A stretch of DNA of 64,000 nt from Azolla caroliniana (Eukaryota; Polypodiophyta): NCBI GenBank assembly GCA_043228905.1, contig JBHGNT010000020.1:14508001-14572000 (forward strand), read 5' to 3'. Of this stretch, positions 1-9,728 are shown piece by piece (position 1 is the first letter of the stretch; every line of letters starts with the position of its first letter). The position numbers were made by a program, and so were the translations under genes. Below the pieces are notes generated by a model. The model was not told the DNA's origin and did not search any database. It saw only the letters and a list, made by a program, of their open reading frames with translations.

Positions 1-245
1 ATTTATGAGAATGATCCATGTACTTTTATTCAAGTTGGACGTAGTAATGTAATTCAATCCAGTGAGTAACTTAATTCAATAGAGTGATTAAATTCACTTT
101 GACTTAGTGATGCTAATACATTGGATCACTATACTGCATTTTATGTTAGACTTTTAATTTTGGTATACTAAGTTACTTTTCCTTCTGAATTTTATGTAAC
201 TCTTCTCATAATTTTGCTATACTAACTTTTTCTTTTGAATTGTAG

Positions 246-1848
246 GTCACTCTTCTCTCTCGTGTGCACCACAAAAACCTTGTTAGATTTGAGGGCTATT
301 GTATCAAGGAATCTCTAGTGTTGGTTTATGAATTTATGTCAAATGGTTCATTGTACGATGCCCTATCGAGTAAGATAATCTACACTTAATTTTCATTTGC
401 CCACATTTTCCCTCAATTGTAAACTACTCCTTTGTCCCTAACAACGTCACATTATTTATTTTATCAATATATTAGGAATCTTTAGGATAGTATTTTACAT
501 CATTGAAAAGAAACTCTAGGGGTGGGTGCATTAAGTTGGTCGTGTTTTTAGAATCTCCCAAAATGAACTCAAGTTGTTGTATCGGAGAAACTATAAGAAT
601 GTATTTATCTCATGATGTAACGTAATTGTTCACTTAAGGGTACCTTTACATTAAAAATATTTGTTTCTTTACTCGTTACAAAAGGAAGAAAAGCAACACA
701 AACTCTAACATGGCTTGAGAGATTACAAATTTTATTTGATGCTGCACAAGGTAAGAAAATCTCCATATTCTATCATTTTTATACCATAATTGCATATTTT
801 GTGCTGAAATGATGATTGTCTTTTTATGTAGGACTTGCGTATCTACACGATGGATGTAATATCATTCATAGAGATGTGAAGAGTAGCAATATTTTATTAT
901 CTAATAATCTAAAAGGAAAGATGTCGGACTTTGGAATATCAAAACTCAAGTCTCTTGATTCAGATAACATAGCAACAAGGGTAGTTGGTACTGTTGGGTA
1001 CATAGATCCACAGTAAGTCTTAGAGCTTATAATCATGACAAGGAAAGAAATATTAATATTATCAATAGAAAATTTGAAAGAAAAAGTTGTAGGTTACGCC
1101 TTAGCTATGGCAAAAGTTTAATCAAGAAGGAGAAGGAGAATAGTTCATATAAAATATTGCTTTAATTGTTCTTTTACGTTTTGTCCTTTCATGTGAGAGG
1201 AAAAACAATGGTTTATTTTACTTGTCTATTTCTTCTAATCTCATAATTTTTATTTCTATTTGCTGTTTTATAGAGGTTGTATATATTTTTTAATGCATTT
1301 AAACTCTAGGAAATCCCCCAAAAGGCCTTAAGTTTTGATGGTTTTTTATGTTTATTTTTATATCATAGGTACGCGTCCACATTCCAATTGACACAGAAGA
1401 TTGATATATATAGCTTTGGGGTGGTTCTCTTGGAATCTTTATGTGGACTACCACACATCTTTAAAGATATGGAAACAGAAAATCGAGATATTCACATTGT
1501 GGAATGGGTATGATAACAAATCATCTAGAAATTACATGATAGTTGGAGGAAAATTTGAAGAAACTTTGTATATGTTCTATTGGTGTATAGGTAAGACCAG
1601 CGTATAAGCAAGGGATTATAGAAAGCATTGTTGACGAACGACTTGAAAAGAATTATAATTTAGCATCCGTATGGAAAGTCGCAGGGATTGCCATGACATG
1701 TGTCCAGTTTGAAGGGGCAAAGAGACCTACAATGAATGTTGTTTGTAATAGCCTAAGTGAAGCCATAGGAATGGAATCTTGTCATGAGCCGTCATCATGC
1801 ACCACCATTGAAATATCATCAAATTATATACTTGAAATAATTTCATGA
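246..1848 (+). CDS. Receptor-like Ser/Thr kinase, 3' part (5' exons beyond left edge)
   Basis: Five consecutive exons can be read: 246-369, 685-750, 832-1012, 1369-1507 and 1591-1848, the last ending at TGA 1846-1848. All have GT-AG borders, and their lengths equal those of the matching exons of the intact paralogue at 27991-38036 (124, 66, 181, 139, 258 nt). They encode the kinase from the helix-C/beta-4 region ([13 protein letters not shown]) through the catalytic loop [11 protein letters not shown], the GYIDPQY activation-segment end and subdomain XI (KRPTM). The protein would be a plasma-membrane RLK of the malectin-like LRR type, like Arabidopsis At1g67720 (family knowledge). No stop or frameshift is seen in these exons. 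The glycine loop and ectodomain lie outside the window, so integrity of the whole gene cannot be judged. Confidence 0.85.
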
Positions 1849-3536
1849 TGAATAATGTTCTTAAGTAATGAAGCTTACATGAATGTACATATATGCATAG
1901 CCTATACATAAATATGTTATTTTTTACTTCAAAGTAAGTATTCTTTAGTCATAAAAATCATTATATTTAATATATTGAATTGGGTAAATATTTATTTCAA
2001 AACATTGTTGTGCTTGATTTTCTCAATTCATTAAGCAACTTGATCTATTAAGAATAATTTGTGATCGGGTTGTTGAAGAGGAGTGTATATGATTTCTAGC
2101 CTTTAGTTTTTTTAATATTCTTTAGGTTGGTTCTATTATCTTATCAAGCTTATGTAGGTATTAGATTATATTGGTGAGATGATTTACACAATGTATAGTA
2201 CTTTCATATTGCTCTTTGGCATGTTATATGTAATGTTTAGCAATGAAATATTGTGTTAGATAATAAATTTTCTACATAATTGAAATCATTCTCTAACTCT
2301 TGATTACAAAAGGAAGTAGAATTATTATTATAGTCTACTTTTTCTACCTCCCTTAGTCCAACTCCATCAAGACAATTTTAATCTTTCGAATGAGGGAAGT
2401 TTCATGTCCTTTTTCTAGCCTTTGTTGGAGCTATTCATGTTTCATTAATCATGAGGGGAACTAGGAAGACCAAACCTTCCATCAATAGTTGCAATGCTTT
2501 AATGCCAATGGAGTGCATGGAAAATGAAATAGATCATATCCAAACTAATTCTGACCCTTAGAAAGGTTTTTCTGTCTTCTACACCGTCAAGTCATAGGTA
2601 TGGATCGTGCAAGAGAATGACTCCATCCTATGCAACACAACTTCCCATTCCATCTTCATGTATCTCAAGTCTACATCCACATATAAAGAGGTCATTGAGT
2701 GGATGAATACCTCACGGCATAATCATTCATTCGTTCTCAATACAAAGAGACAATGTTTTCTTCCTTAATATTGATAGAGAAATTATATGAGGATTTCCCT
2801 CAAAATTGTTACACTTTGAACTCCCATGCATTCTGCCCTCCCTTCCCTCCTATGAAACCTTCCCTTGGATCTCCCTTATAAGTTTTTCTAGTTGCATCCT
2901 TCCATTATAGTGAGATTATGCAATGACCCTTACCACTCATCTCATTCTTACTCTTTAATATTGAGACCCATCAAAGGTCTGTTCGTCAATCCTTGCTCTA
3001 TCTTCCTAGATTCTTCTCATACATACATGCACATTCTTCCATTTATCCCTTCCTTTGATATTCCCTTGCATTTGAGCCTCTCTAAATGATTTTTCATCTC
3101 TTAATTGTGTGTTCTTCAAGATTACTACTTGATTGTCATTGTTAGTATAAAGTAATTGAACCTTGTAGACTATACCTCAATGTTAACATGCTTCAATTGA
3201 AGGTTGTCTTCAGTGGTCGCCAACCTTGGTAAAAAGCTAAAAAATACTAATGAATTGGCCATGTAATTTGGATGAATATTTTATCAATGCCCAAGTTTCC
3301 CTCTAAAGGTCTGCAACTTATAAGATGACTTGAAAGACATAATAAGCTACAACCAACAAACTAATTGGATTGGACCCATTCTGGATTGAGTAAGGGTTTC
3401 AACACCACCCTACGTTTTCAGGCCGAGAATAATATATAAGTGACACTTAGAGGATGAGGTGGAGGCGAGGATGCATGGCGAAAAGAAGAAATATGGTCGA
3501 AATTAGGGTTTCAACTGAAATTAGGGTTTAAAAAAA
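1849..3536. other. Intergenic, no gene recognised
   Basis: The first 400 bases resemble the 3' flank of the paralogue after 49168 (shared stretch around 1965-2010 and 49270-49320), so this is the RLK 3' flank. The rest is AT-rich, with only short open frames that lack recognisable motifs. Confidence 0.5.
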
Positions 3537-3628
3537 AACAAGATCCTAAATGCATAACATGCAAGAATCATTTCGTTGGAATTTGACAAAACAAAGTAAA
3601 AATATATAAATGAAAAGAAATCAAATAC

Positions 3629-4489
3629 TTCGTTGAGAAATTCTTGTGGCCCTTGTTGTGAAGTGTTCGATAGAACTTTAACGCCTACATCTAGACCATT
3701 TGGGAGGTTTCCCTTATATACTAAGCCAAAGCCACCCTCACCAAGGATCTTTGAGAAATTATTTGTTGAAATTTGGATATCTTGATAAGTGAATTGTTGC
3801 GCAACACTAGTGGCATTTATAAGTTCTTCTTTCTTAACACTAAATGTAGATAAAATCAAATAATCTGTAAGCTTCACTTAAAAATTTGATTGCGAAATAC
3901 ATTTTAAACCATTATGACCATAGAATGAACCATACATATCATATGTGCATTCGTATTCACGAATGATTCAATCAAACGTGTATGGTAAATCATCTCAAAG
4001 TTGGATTAGATTGACAAGTTTAATTGGATTGACTATGTCTATATTATGAGCTAAATTTGTAATGAAAACAAATGAAAAAAAGAAAAAAAAGGAGCACGCA
4101 TTTTTCCCTTTTTTAAATGTGTTTGTTTTCAAACGTTTGAATGCTTACACGAACACGAATATTATGTTATATGATTATAAATTTATAAGTATATTAAACC
4201 TAAATATAGACATTTGTATAAATAAAACTTGAGTGTGAATGAACAACCATACCACTAACGACAATTAAACAACATACCTTTAGGATCAAATGAGTCCCGT
4301 GTATGATTCTTTCTCCATCTAAAGGTGCATAGAATTATTATTATTATAATCATAATGAAACATAGTATTGCCCCAACACTTCCTCCAATAATGTAATGAA
4401 TATGTTTGTGATACTCATGGAATAAGGTTGACAAACTTCCGCAAGTAGAATTACTAGTACCACAATGAAGGTTACTATTTCCTTCAAAC
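3629..4489 (-). pseudogene. RLK fragment: transmembrane exon plus first kinase exon
   Basis: Two exons read on the minus strand. 4489-4278 encodes the end of the LRR region, a Cys pair, a transmembrane segment rich in Ile and a basic stop-transfer sequence (FRWRK). 3839-3629 encodes the juxtamembrane region and the kinase glycine loop ([12 protein letters not shown]) with the lysine motif written VGVK rather than VAVK. No ectodomain or kinase C-lobe exon follows on either side, because the duplicated segment ends there. It is a stranded piece of the gene at 27991-38036, not a gene. The splice acceptor of the kinase exon has shifted by 3 nt compared with the parent. Confidence 0.85.
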
Positions 4490-5938
4490 CTGTAAATTCA
4501 AAATTTCAAACATGTTCATGCATTTCCTTTTTAACTATAATAAAATGGTATGACTTCATACAATTGATATACAATAAAGTATGCTTGCTAGTTTTTTCAA
4601 TCTATGCATATTTCATATATAATCCACAAATTCATATAAGAAGATTAACACTAGTAAAAACTTGTGTATTATGCAATATAATTCCAAATACTTTGACTTT
4701 TATATGATTTTGCATGTTAAACAATATTATTGAGTTCTTGAGTTTATACTCATAACCATTGGTTATCTTCTCGTCCTAGAATGATTGTTTGTACCTCGTA
4801 ATTATGACTGCAGAAAGAGCTAACATACTTGCACATGTTAGCACTTAAACATCTAACTATTCGTACTAATTGTAGGACAATAATCTAGCACTTAGATATC
4901 ACCATACTATACTGATCATACACCATATTATATCCTTCCCACGTGAGCGCTCACGTACTCGATGAGAATAAACATTTATCTTTTCCCTTGTGGCTTGCAT
5001 GCATGGGTTTTATAGTTGAAAGGTAAACAAACTACAACCAATGTATATGAATGGCTTTTGTATCTAAAAGGGAATCAAACTACAAGCAATTTGTATTTAC
5101 TTCTATCTTGAAAGAATGTGATGGATGGTACGGTTAGTTCCAAAACACTAAGGGAGAGGGTTGTTGTGTGAGGAGAAAGAAAGTAGAAAAAACTATGTTA
5201 AGGAAACCCTAGCCACTAAAAGTGACTTTTAGGTCATGTTGGCAATGTTCATGTTCACATACTACGAGTGCCTAAAAATAATACCCCTCAAATTGGGCTT
5301 TCACATGGAAGTGTCAAAATATACTAAAACAAGAGAGTCCTTTGGGCCTTTATCCCCAAGATATCCTACCCTAATTAATGTTTAAAATATTGGATCTCCC
5401 TAAAGGGAGGGGTTTCTTTCCAACCACAACTCCCGACTCACTACTCCTTTATATCCATGTACATATTTGCAAGAGTGACCTTGGCCAACATACGCAAGTT
5501 CTTTCCAAATGGCAAAAAATAATTCCTTGGTTCTTTTCAAGTAGTGTTTAAGTTGGTTCTTTTCAAGTAGCGTTTAAGTAGTGTTCAAGTTCTTTCCAAA
5601 TGTGGACAGACGACTCACCTCGTCTGTCCACAACTGATGTGCCCTACATTTCATTAGCATGTATTTTGGTCGAGGAAATTGTAGGTGCCTATTCATGTTG
5701 CCATCAATGAATGTTGGACACTACAAAACACCACCTTGTCCTTTGAATAAGCTATTCGGGTATTATATAATATTTTCTTAGAAGTTATGACACTGATTTC
5801 TTCTAGATTGTTTTGACAACCCCAATTAAAATGAGTAAAAAGGGAGGTTGTACGTACCATGTATAAACATGTGGACAAAAGAAGTGTGAAAGGTTGGAAT
5901 AAGATATCAAGGAGCATAAATCATGCAAATACACTAGC

Positions 5939-6374
5939 TGTCATGATATGGCAAGACTCGAACCCATGACCTTAGGTTATATGGGTCGAGCTCTTGACCA
6001 TTAGACCATCTATTGTAATACGTAGGATATTATTTTCATTTACATTTTATTATAGGAAATTAGTGTATATTCCAGATTTCTCTGGAACATTCTAGAAGCT
6101 TCAGGATTACTCCTGAAAACACTATAAAAGAGGGCACTAGGCATTATGTTGAACCAAATTGGTTCAACGCCAGTCTTAAGCCTTTTAGCCACCGTTGTAT
6201 ATTCTCTTCATATAATAAATATCTTTCTTATCATCACTCTCACTCTCTCTCTCTCTCTCTCTTTCTCTCTGTCTCGCTCACTTCTTCCTTCTCTCGAAGA
6301 AGTTCCACACCTCTCATAGTACTAATCCTTCGTTTAGTACTAATTCCTTCTCTGTCTCAGTACTGTTCATGACA
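5939..6374 (+). repeat. 5' LTR of the chromovirus
   Basis: 436 bp, beginning TGTCATGA and ending TCATGACA, so the ends are also inverted repeats. U3 starts with an antisense tRNA-like stretch (B box complement 5954-5964, A box complement 5998-6008). A TATA box lies at 6123-6129, a palindrome (TTGAACCAAATTGGTTCAA) around 6149-6167, a possible poly(A) signal AATAAA near 6221, a CT microsatellite near 6239-6265, and two TAGTACTA palindromes (6317-6324, 6335-6342). Confidence 0.95.
6123..6156 (+). promoter_or_regulatory. LTR core promoter: TATA box and predicted RNA start
   Basis: TATAAAA starts at 6123. Plant TATA boxes usually lie about 30-35 nt upstream of the start, which puts the RNA 5' end near 6153-6158, at the AAATTGGTTCAA stretch that pairs with the primer-binding site. 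The same arrangement is present in the 3' LTR and in the second copy. The start site itself is inferred. Confidence 0.6.
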
Positions 6375-6376
6375 GT

Positions 6377-6388
6377 TTGAACCAATTT
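6377..6388 (+). other. Primer-binding site complementary to the element's own RNA start
   Basis: TTGAACCAATTT starts 2 nt after the LTR end. It lacks the TGG that begins a tRNA-type site but is perfectly complementary over 12 nt to 6156-6167 in the LTR, at the predicted 5' end of the transcript. This is the layout of self-primed Tf1/sushi elements. The second copy keeps the same 12-mer beside its LTR (58408-58419, minus). Confidence 0.7.
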
Positions 6389-6447
6389 TCCTACCTTCTG
6401 TCTCTCTCATTTCCTACTAATCTTTTATTCCTCTTTTCTTTCATCCC

Positions 6448-7599
6448 ATGGCCACTGTTAGCGCTGAAGAATATCAATCTGTTTTCTCGGAATTCCAATG
6501 TTTGAAGGAGAAGTTCCATGCTTTGGAACAAGAAAACCAACGGTTGCTGGGGGATCTTCAGCAAATCTCCTTAGAAAAGCAGCAAACGCAACAACAACAT
6601 GGGGAACTTGCGTTACGCGTGCAACAACTCGAAGCCACCATCGTAGCGATGCAACAACATGGGCCCGGAACACAAGGGATTCATAAAGAACCTAAGATTG
6701 GCCTTCCCACGAAGTTCGATGGAACGCGATCGCAGTTTAGAGGGTTCCTTAACCAGGTACGATTAGTTATTCAAATGCATCCTTCCCGATATCCCACCGA
6801 TGCATCACGAGTGGGTTTAGTAGGCACTTTGTTAAGTGGCTCAGCCTTGTCATGGTTCGCTCCACTATTAGAAAAGGAATCTCCGTTACTCAACAATTTT
6901 GAAGAGTTTCTAGGTGAGTTTAAAGCATGTTTCGGAGATACTGACAGCATCAGGACCGCAATCAACAAAATCCGGCGATTACGCCAAGGTGACCGTCCAG
7001 CCTCCGCATACGCTGCAGATTTTCGCCTACTCGCCGCCGATATCCCTTGGGATGATCAAGCGTTGATGGAGCAATTCCGTTATGGTTTACGCAACGACGT
7101 CAAGGATTTACTCTTGACCTTCCCCGAAGAGCCAAAGTCCTTAACAGAAGCAATCAGTCGCGCGGTGAGATGTGACAACCGCCTCTTTGAGCGACGTTCG
7201 GAACGACAACTACAAATGCCGAGGGCAAGATCAGAGCCCACCTACGCCTCAGTGGTAGCAAGACCTTTTCCGAGGGAGTCATATAATGCGTCTCCAGCGA
7301 ATACTCCGACTCCGATGGAGATTGACACTACACGTCGTCGAGGGCCATTATCCGAAGAAGAAAAGCAGCGACGCCGTACAAATCGACTATGTCTTTACTG
7401 CGGTGGACCAGGACATATCGCAATAAATTGCCCCCATAGGCCAAGAAGACAGGTAAACCAAATAGTCGCTAGTTCTAATTGTACTAAATCCGAGCCTATT
7501 TCAGTAGGGATATCTGATAGTCCTAATAGTACTAATATCCCAGATCTAGCAAACAAATTTGATGTCCTTAGTCAGTTAGAAGAAGAGTTAAACGACTAA
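6448..7599 (+). CDS. gag: Gag of the chromovirus
   Basis: 383 codons from ATG 6448 to TAA 7597-7599. An N-terminal coiled coil (about residues 15-70, Gln-rich) is followed by a capsid-like region (residues about 80-250) with FDGTRSQFRGFLNQ and LLSGSALSWFAPLLE, motifs that resemble Gag of sushi-ichi/PEG10-type retroelements. A CCHC zinc knuckle (C315, C318, H323, C328) would bind the RNA genome. The second copy starts at the same Met (MASVSAQEYQSVFSE). The C-terminus overlaps the pol frame by 27 nt. Intact; the virus-like-particle role is from family knowledge. Confidence 0.92.
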   Translation: MATVSAEEYQSVFSEFQCLKEKFHALEQENQRLLGDLQQISLEKQQTQQQHGELALRVQQLEATIVAMQQHGPGTQGIHKEPKIGLPTKFDGTRSQFRGFLNQVRLVIQMHPSRYPTDASRVGLVGTLLSGSALSWFAPLLEKESPLLNNFEEFLGEFKACFGDTDSIRTAINKIRRLRQGDRPASAYAADFRLLAADIPWDDQALMEQFRYGLRNDVKDLLLTFPEEPKSLTEAISRAVRCDNRLFERRSERQLQMPRARSEPTYASVVARPFPRESYNASPANTPTPMEIDTTRRRGPLSEEEKQRRRTNRLCLYCGGPGHIAINCPHRPRRQVNQIVASSNCTKSEPISVGISDSPNSTNIPDLANKFDVLSQLEEELND

Positions 7600-9728
7600 G
7601 TCCAGCCAAAATAGGAGCCGTTTGGTTGGACAGCCCTAGATCTGTGCAGCCCATTAGTGGTTCCATTCCCTCTAAGCAAGTTAGTGATGTGTTCGTAGCC
7701 CAAGTAATAGTTAGTACTAAAAGTACCCCTCCAGTACATGTCCTAGCACTCCTAGATTCCGGAGCTAACTCTTGCTTTATGGATAAGAAATTTGCTCAAG
7801 CTCATAAGATATCTCTAAGAAAACTCCAGTGTCCAGCCTCTGTAGTAGTCATTGATGGACGTCCCATTGCTTCCGGAAATATCCTAGAAGAGTCAGAGCC
7901 CATTAATATTGTTCTAGATAACTTAGTATGTGTAGTATCATTTAATATTATTAGTATCCCAGAACATCCTATAGTTTTAGGACTACCGTGGTTCGAGTTA
8001 CATAACCCTGACATAGATTGGAGAACAAGAGAAATCCGGTGTCGACAAACCCAAGGGTCAACTCAGAAGATGGCAACCATTTCGCTACGTCAGTTGCGTA
8101 AAGAAGGGCACAAGGAGGAAATGTTCCTCTTTGCAATATCAGTAAACCCCTCCAACACCACTAAAGAAGAATCCACCGTTCAACTTCCCGAGAAGTATCG
8201 CCATTACACCGATGTGTTCGATAAAGTACAAGCCAACACACTTCCTCATCATCGACCGTACGATTGCCCCATCGATTTACAACCGGGAAAAGAGCCGCCA
8301 TGGGGACCGATCTACAATTTGTCACCAACCGAGCTGGAAGTCCTTCGGGCCTATATAGAGGAGAATTTGGAAAATGGTTTCATTCGGCATTCGAAATCTC
8401 CAGCCGGTGCGCCCATTTTCTTCGTCAAGAAAAAAGATGGATCGCTTCGTCTCGTTGTAGATTACCGTGGCTTGAATAAGGTTACAATCAGGAATAGGTA
8501 TGCTCTTCCCCTTATCTCAAGTCTTTTAGAACGGATCAATGGTGCCAGGTTATTCACGAAGATCGACTTACGGGGAGCATATAACCTCGTACGGATCCGA
8601 CCAGGAGACGAATGGAAGACCGCATTTCGCACCAGATATGGGCACTTCGAGTATACTGTCATGCCGTTCGGCCTCACTAATGCGCCGGCAGTCTTCCAGC
8701 ACATGGCTAATGATATATTCCGAGATCTATTGGATGATTGTTTGATCATCTATTTGGATGATCTACTGGTTTATTCAAAGACCCAAGAAGAACATGATTC
8801 TCATGTACTATTAGTACTAAAACGACTTCGAGAACATGGTCTGTATGCAAAGCTAGAAAAATGTAGTTTCGGGTGCAACCAAGTGGAATTTCTCGGCTAC
8901 ATCATTTCGTCAGAAGGCATCTCCATGGACCCAGCTAAGGTCAGAACGGTGGTAGAATGGCAGACTCCGCGTTCGGTACGGGATGTGCAATGCTTCTTAG
9001 GCTTTGCCAATTTTTATCGGAAGTTCATACAGGATTACTCAAAGATCGTTCTACCTCTCACACAACTTACCAGGAAGGGACAACCGTTCATCTGGTCTGA
9101 AGAAACGGACATGGCTTTCGAGAGTCTTAAAAAAGCATTTACATCGGCTCCAATTCTAGCTCATGTCGATCCGGAGAAACCATTCATCATCGAAGCTGAC
9201 GCATCGGATTTTGCATTGGGGAGCATTCTGTCACAACAGGGGAATGATGAAAAGCTACATCCTGTGGCTTTTCACTCACGCAAGTTTGATGCTGCCGAAA
9301 TCAACTACGAAATCCATGATAAGGAGCTATTGGCAATAGTGGATTCTTTTATGCAATGGAGGCATTTTCTGGAGGGATCCTCTCATCCAGTCACCGTATT
9401 TAGTGACCACAAGAATCTTGCCTACTTTCAGGATGCTCGTGTGTTGAATCGACGTCAAGCTCGGTGGGCCCACTTCCTCACGCGTTTCGACTTCAAAATT
9501 ACATATCGTCCGGGGAGGCACCAAGGGAAGGCAGATGCATTATCACGGCGTTCGTATCTAGCACCCCGTCCCGGCGAGCCAGCTTTCGATAACCAAAAAC
9601 AAGTCATCTTGGGACCGGCACGATTACAAGCAACACAAATCTTTGACATGCCTATGGATTCCCGCGTTATCGATACCATACGTGAAGACTTGAAGACAGA
9701 TGCGTTCGCCCAAGCTATACTAGCATAA
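7572..9728 (+). CDS. pol: Pol, N-terminal part: protease, reverse transcriptase, RNase H
   Basis: The frame opens at 7572 with no ATG near its start, as expected if it is reached by frameshifting. The aspartic protease active site LLDSGANS lies at about 7749-7772. The RT follows (FVKKKDGSLRLVVDYRGLN near 8418, catalytic YLDD at 8751-8762), then RNase H ([26 protein letters not shown]). The frame ends at TAA 9726-9728, where the second copy reads through with a His codon. The next frame continues in register, so this is one polyprotein with one nonsense codon. The element would need another source of integrase. Confidence 0.92.
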   Translation, partial: SVRRRVKRLSPAKIGAVWLDSPRSVQPISGSIPSKQVSDVFVAQVIVSTKSTPPVHVLALLDSGANSCFMDKKFAQAHKISLRKLQCPASVVVIDGRPIASGNILEESEPINIVLDNLVCVVSFNIISIPEHPIVLGLPWFELHNPDIDWRTREIRCRQTQGSTQKMATISLRQLRKEGHKEEMFLFAISVNPSNTTKEESTVQLPEKYRHYTDVFDKVQANTLPHHRPYDCPIDLQPGKEPPWGPIYNLSPTELEVLRAYIEENLENGFIRHSKSPAGAPIFFVKKKDGSLRLVVDYRGLNKVTIRNRYALPLISSLLERINGARLFTKIDLRGAYNLVRIRPGDEWKTAFRTRYGHFEYTVMPFGLTNAPAVFQHMANDIFRDLLDDCLIIYLDDLLVYSKTQEEHDSHVLLVLKRLREHGLYAKLEKCSFGCNQVEFLGYIISSEGISMDPAKVRTVVEWQTPRSVRDVQCFLGFANFYRKFIQDYSKIVLPLTQLTRKGQPFIWSEETDMAFESLKKAFTSAPILAHVDPEKPFIIEADASDFALGSILSQQGNDEKLHPVAFHSRKFDAAEINYEIHDKELLAIVDSFMQWRHFLEGSSHPVTVFSDHKNLAYFQDARVLNRRQARWAHFLTRFDFKITYRPGRHQGKADALSRRSYLAPRPGEPAFDNQKQVILGPARLQATQIFDMPMDSRVIDTIREDLKTDAFAQAILA
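7587..7631 (+). promoter_or_regulatory. -1 ribosomal frameshift signal (gag to pol)
   Basis: Slippery heptamer G TTA AAC at 7587-7593 in the gag frame, a 6-nt spacer containing the gag stop, then an 11-bp stem GTCCAGCCAAA (7600-7610) with TTTGGTTGGAC (7621-7631), one G-U pair and a 10-nt loop. Pol is in the -1 frame relative to gag and is open from 7572. The second copy keeps heptamer, spacer length and both stem arms (57269-57313, minus). This matches the standard heptamer, 5-9 nt spacer and stem layout. Confidence 0.8.

Noticed and set aside
5950-6010. A real tRNA gene in the LTR
   Set aside because: A and B boxes are well placed, but acceptor and T stems do not pair properly, and the same sequence is repeated in all four LTRs, so it is tRNA-like only.
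9726-9728. Programmed readthrough of the pol stop
   Set aside because: The older copy has a His codon here and no readthrough context is seen, so a plain nonsense mutation is simpler.
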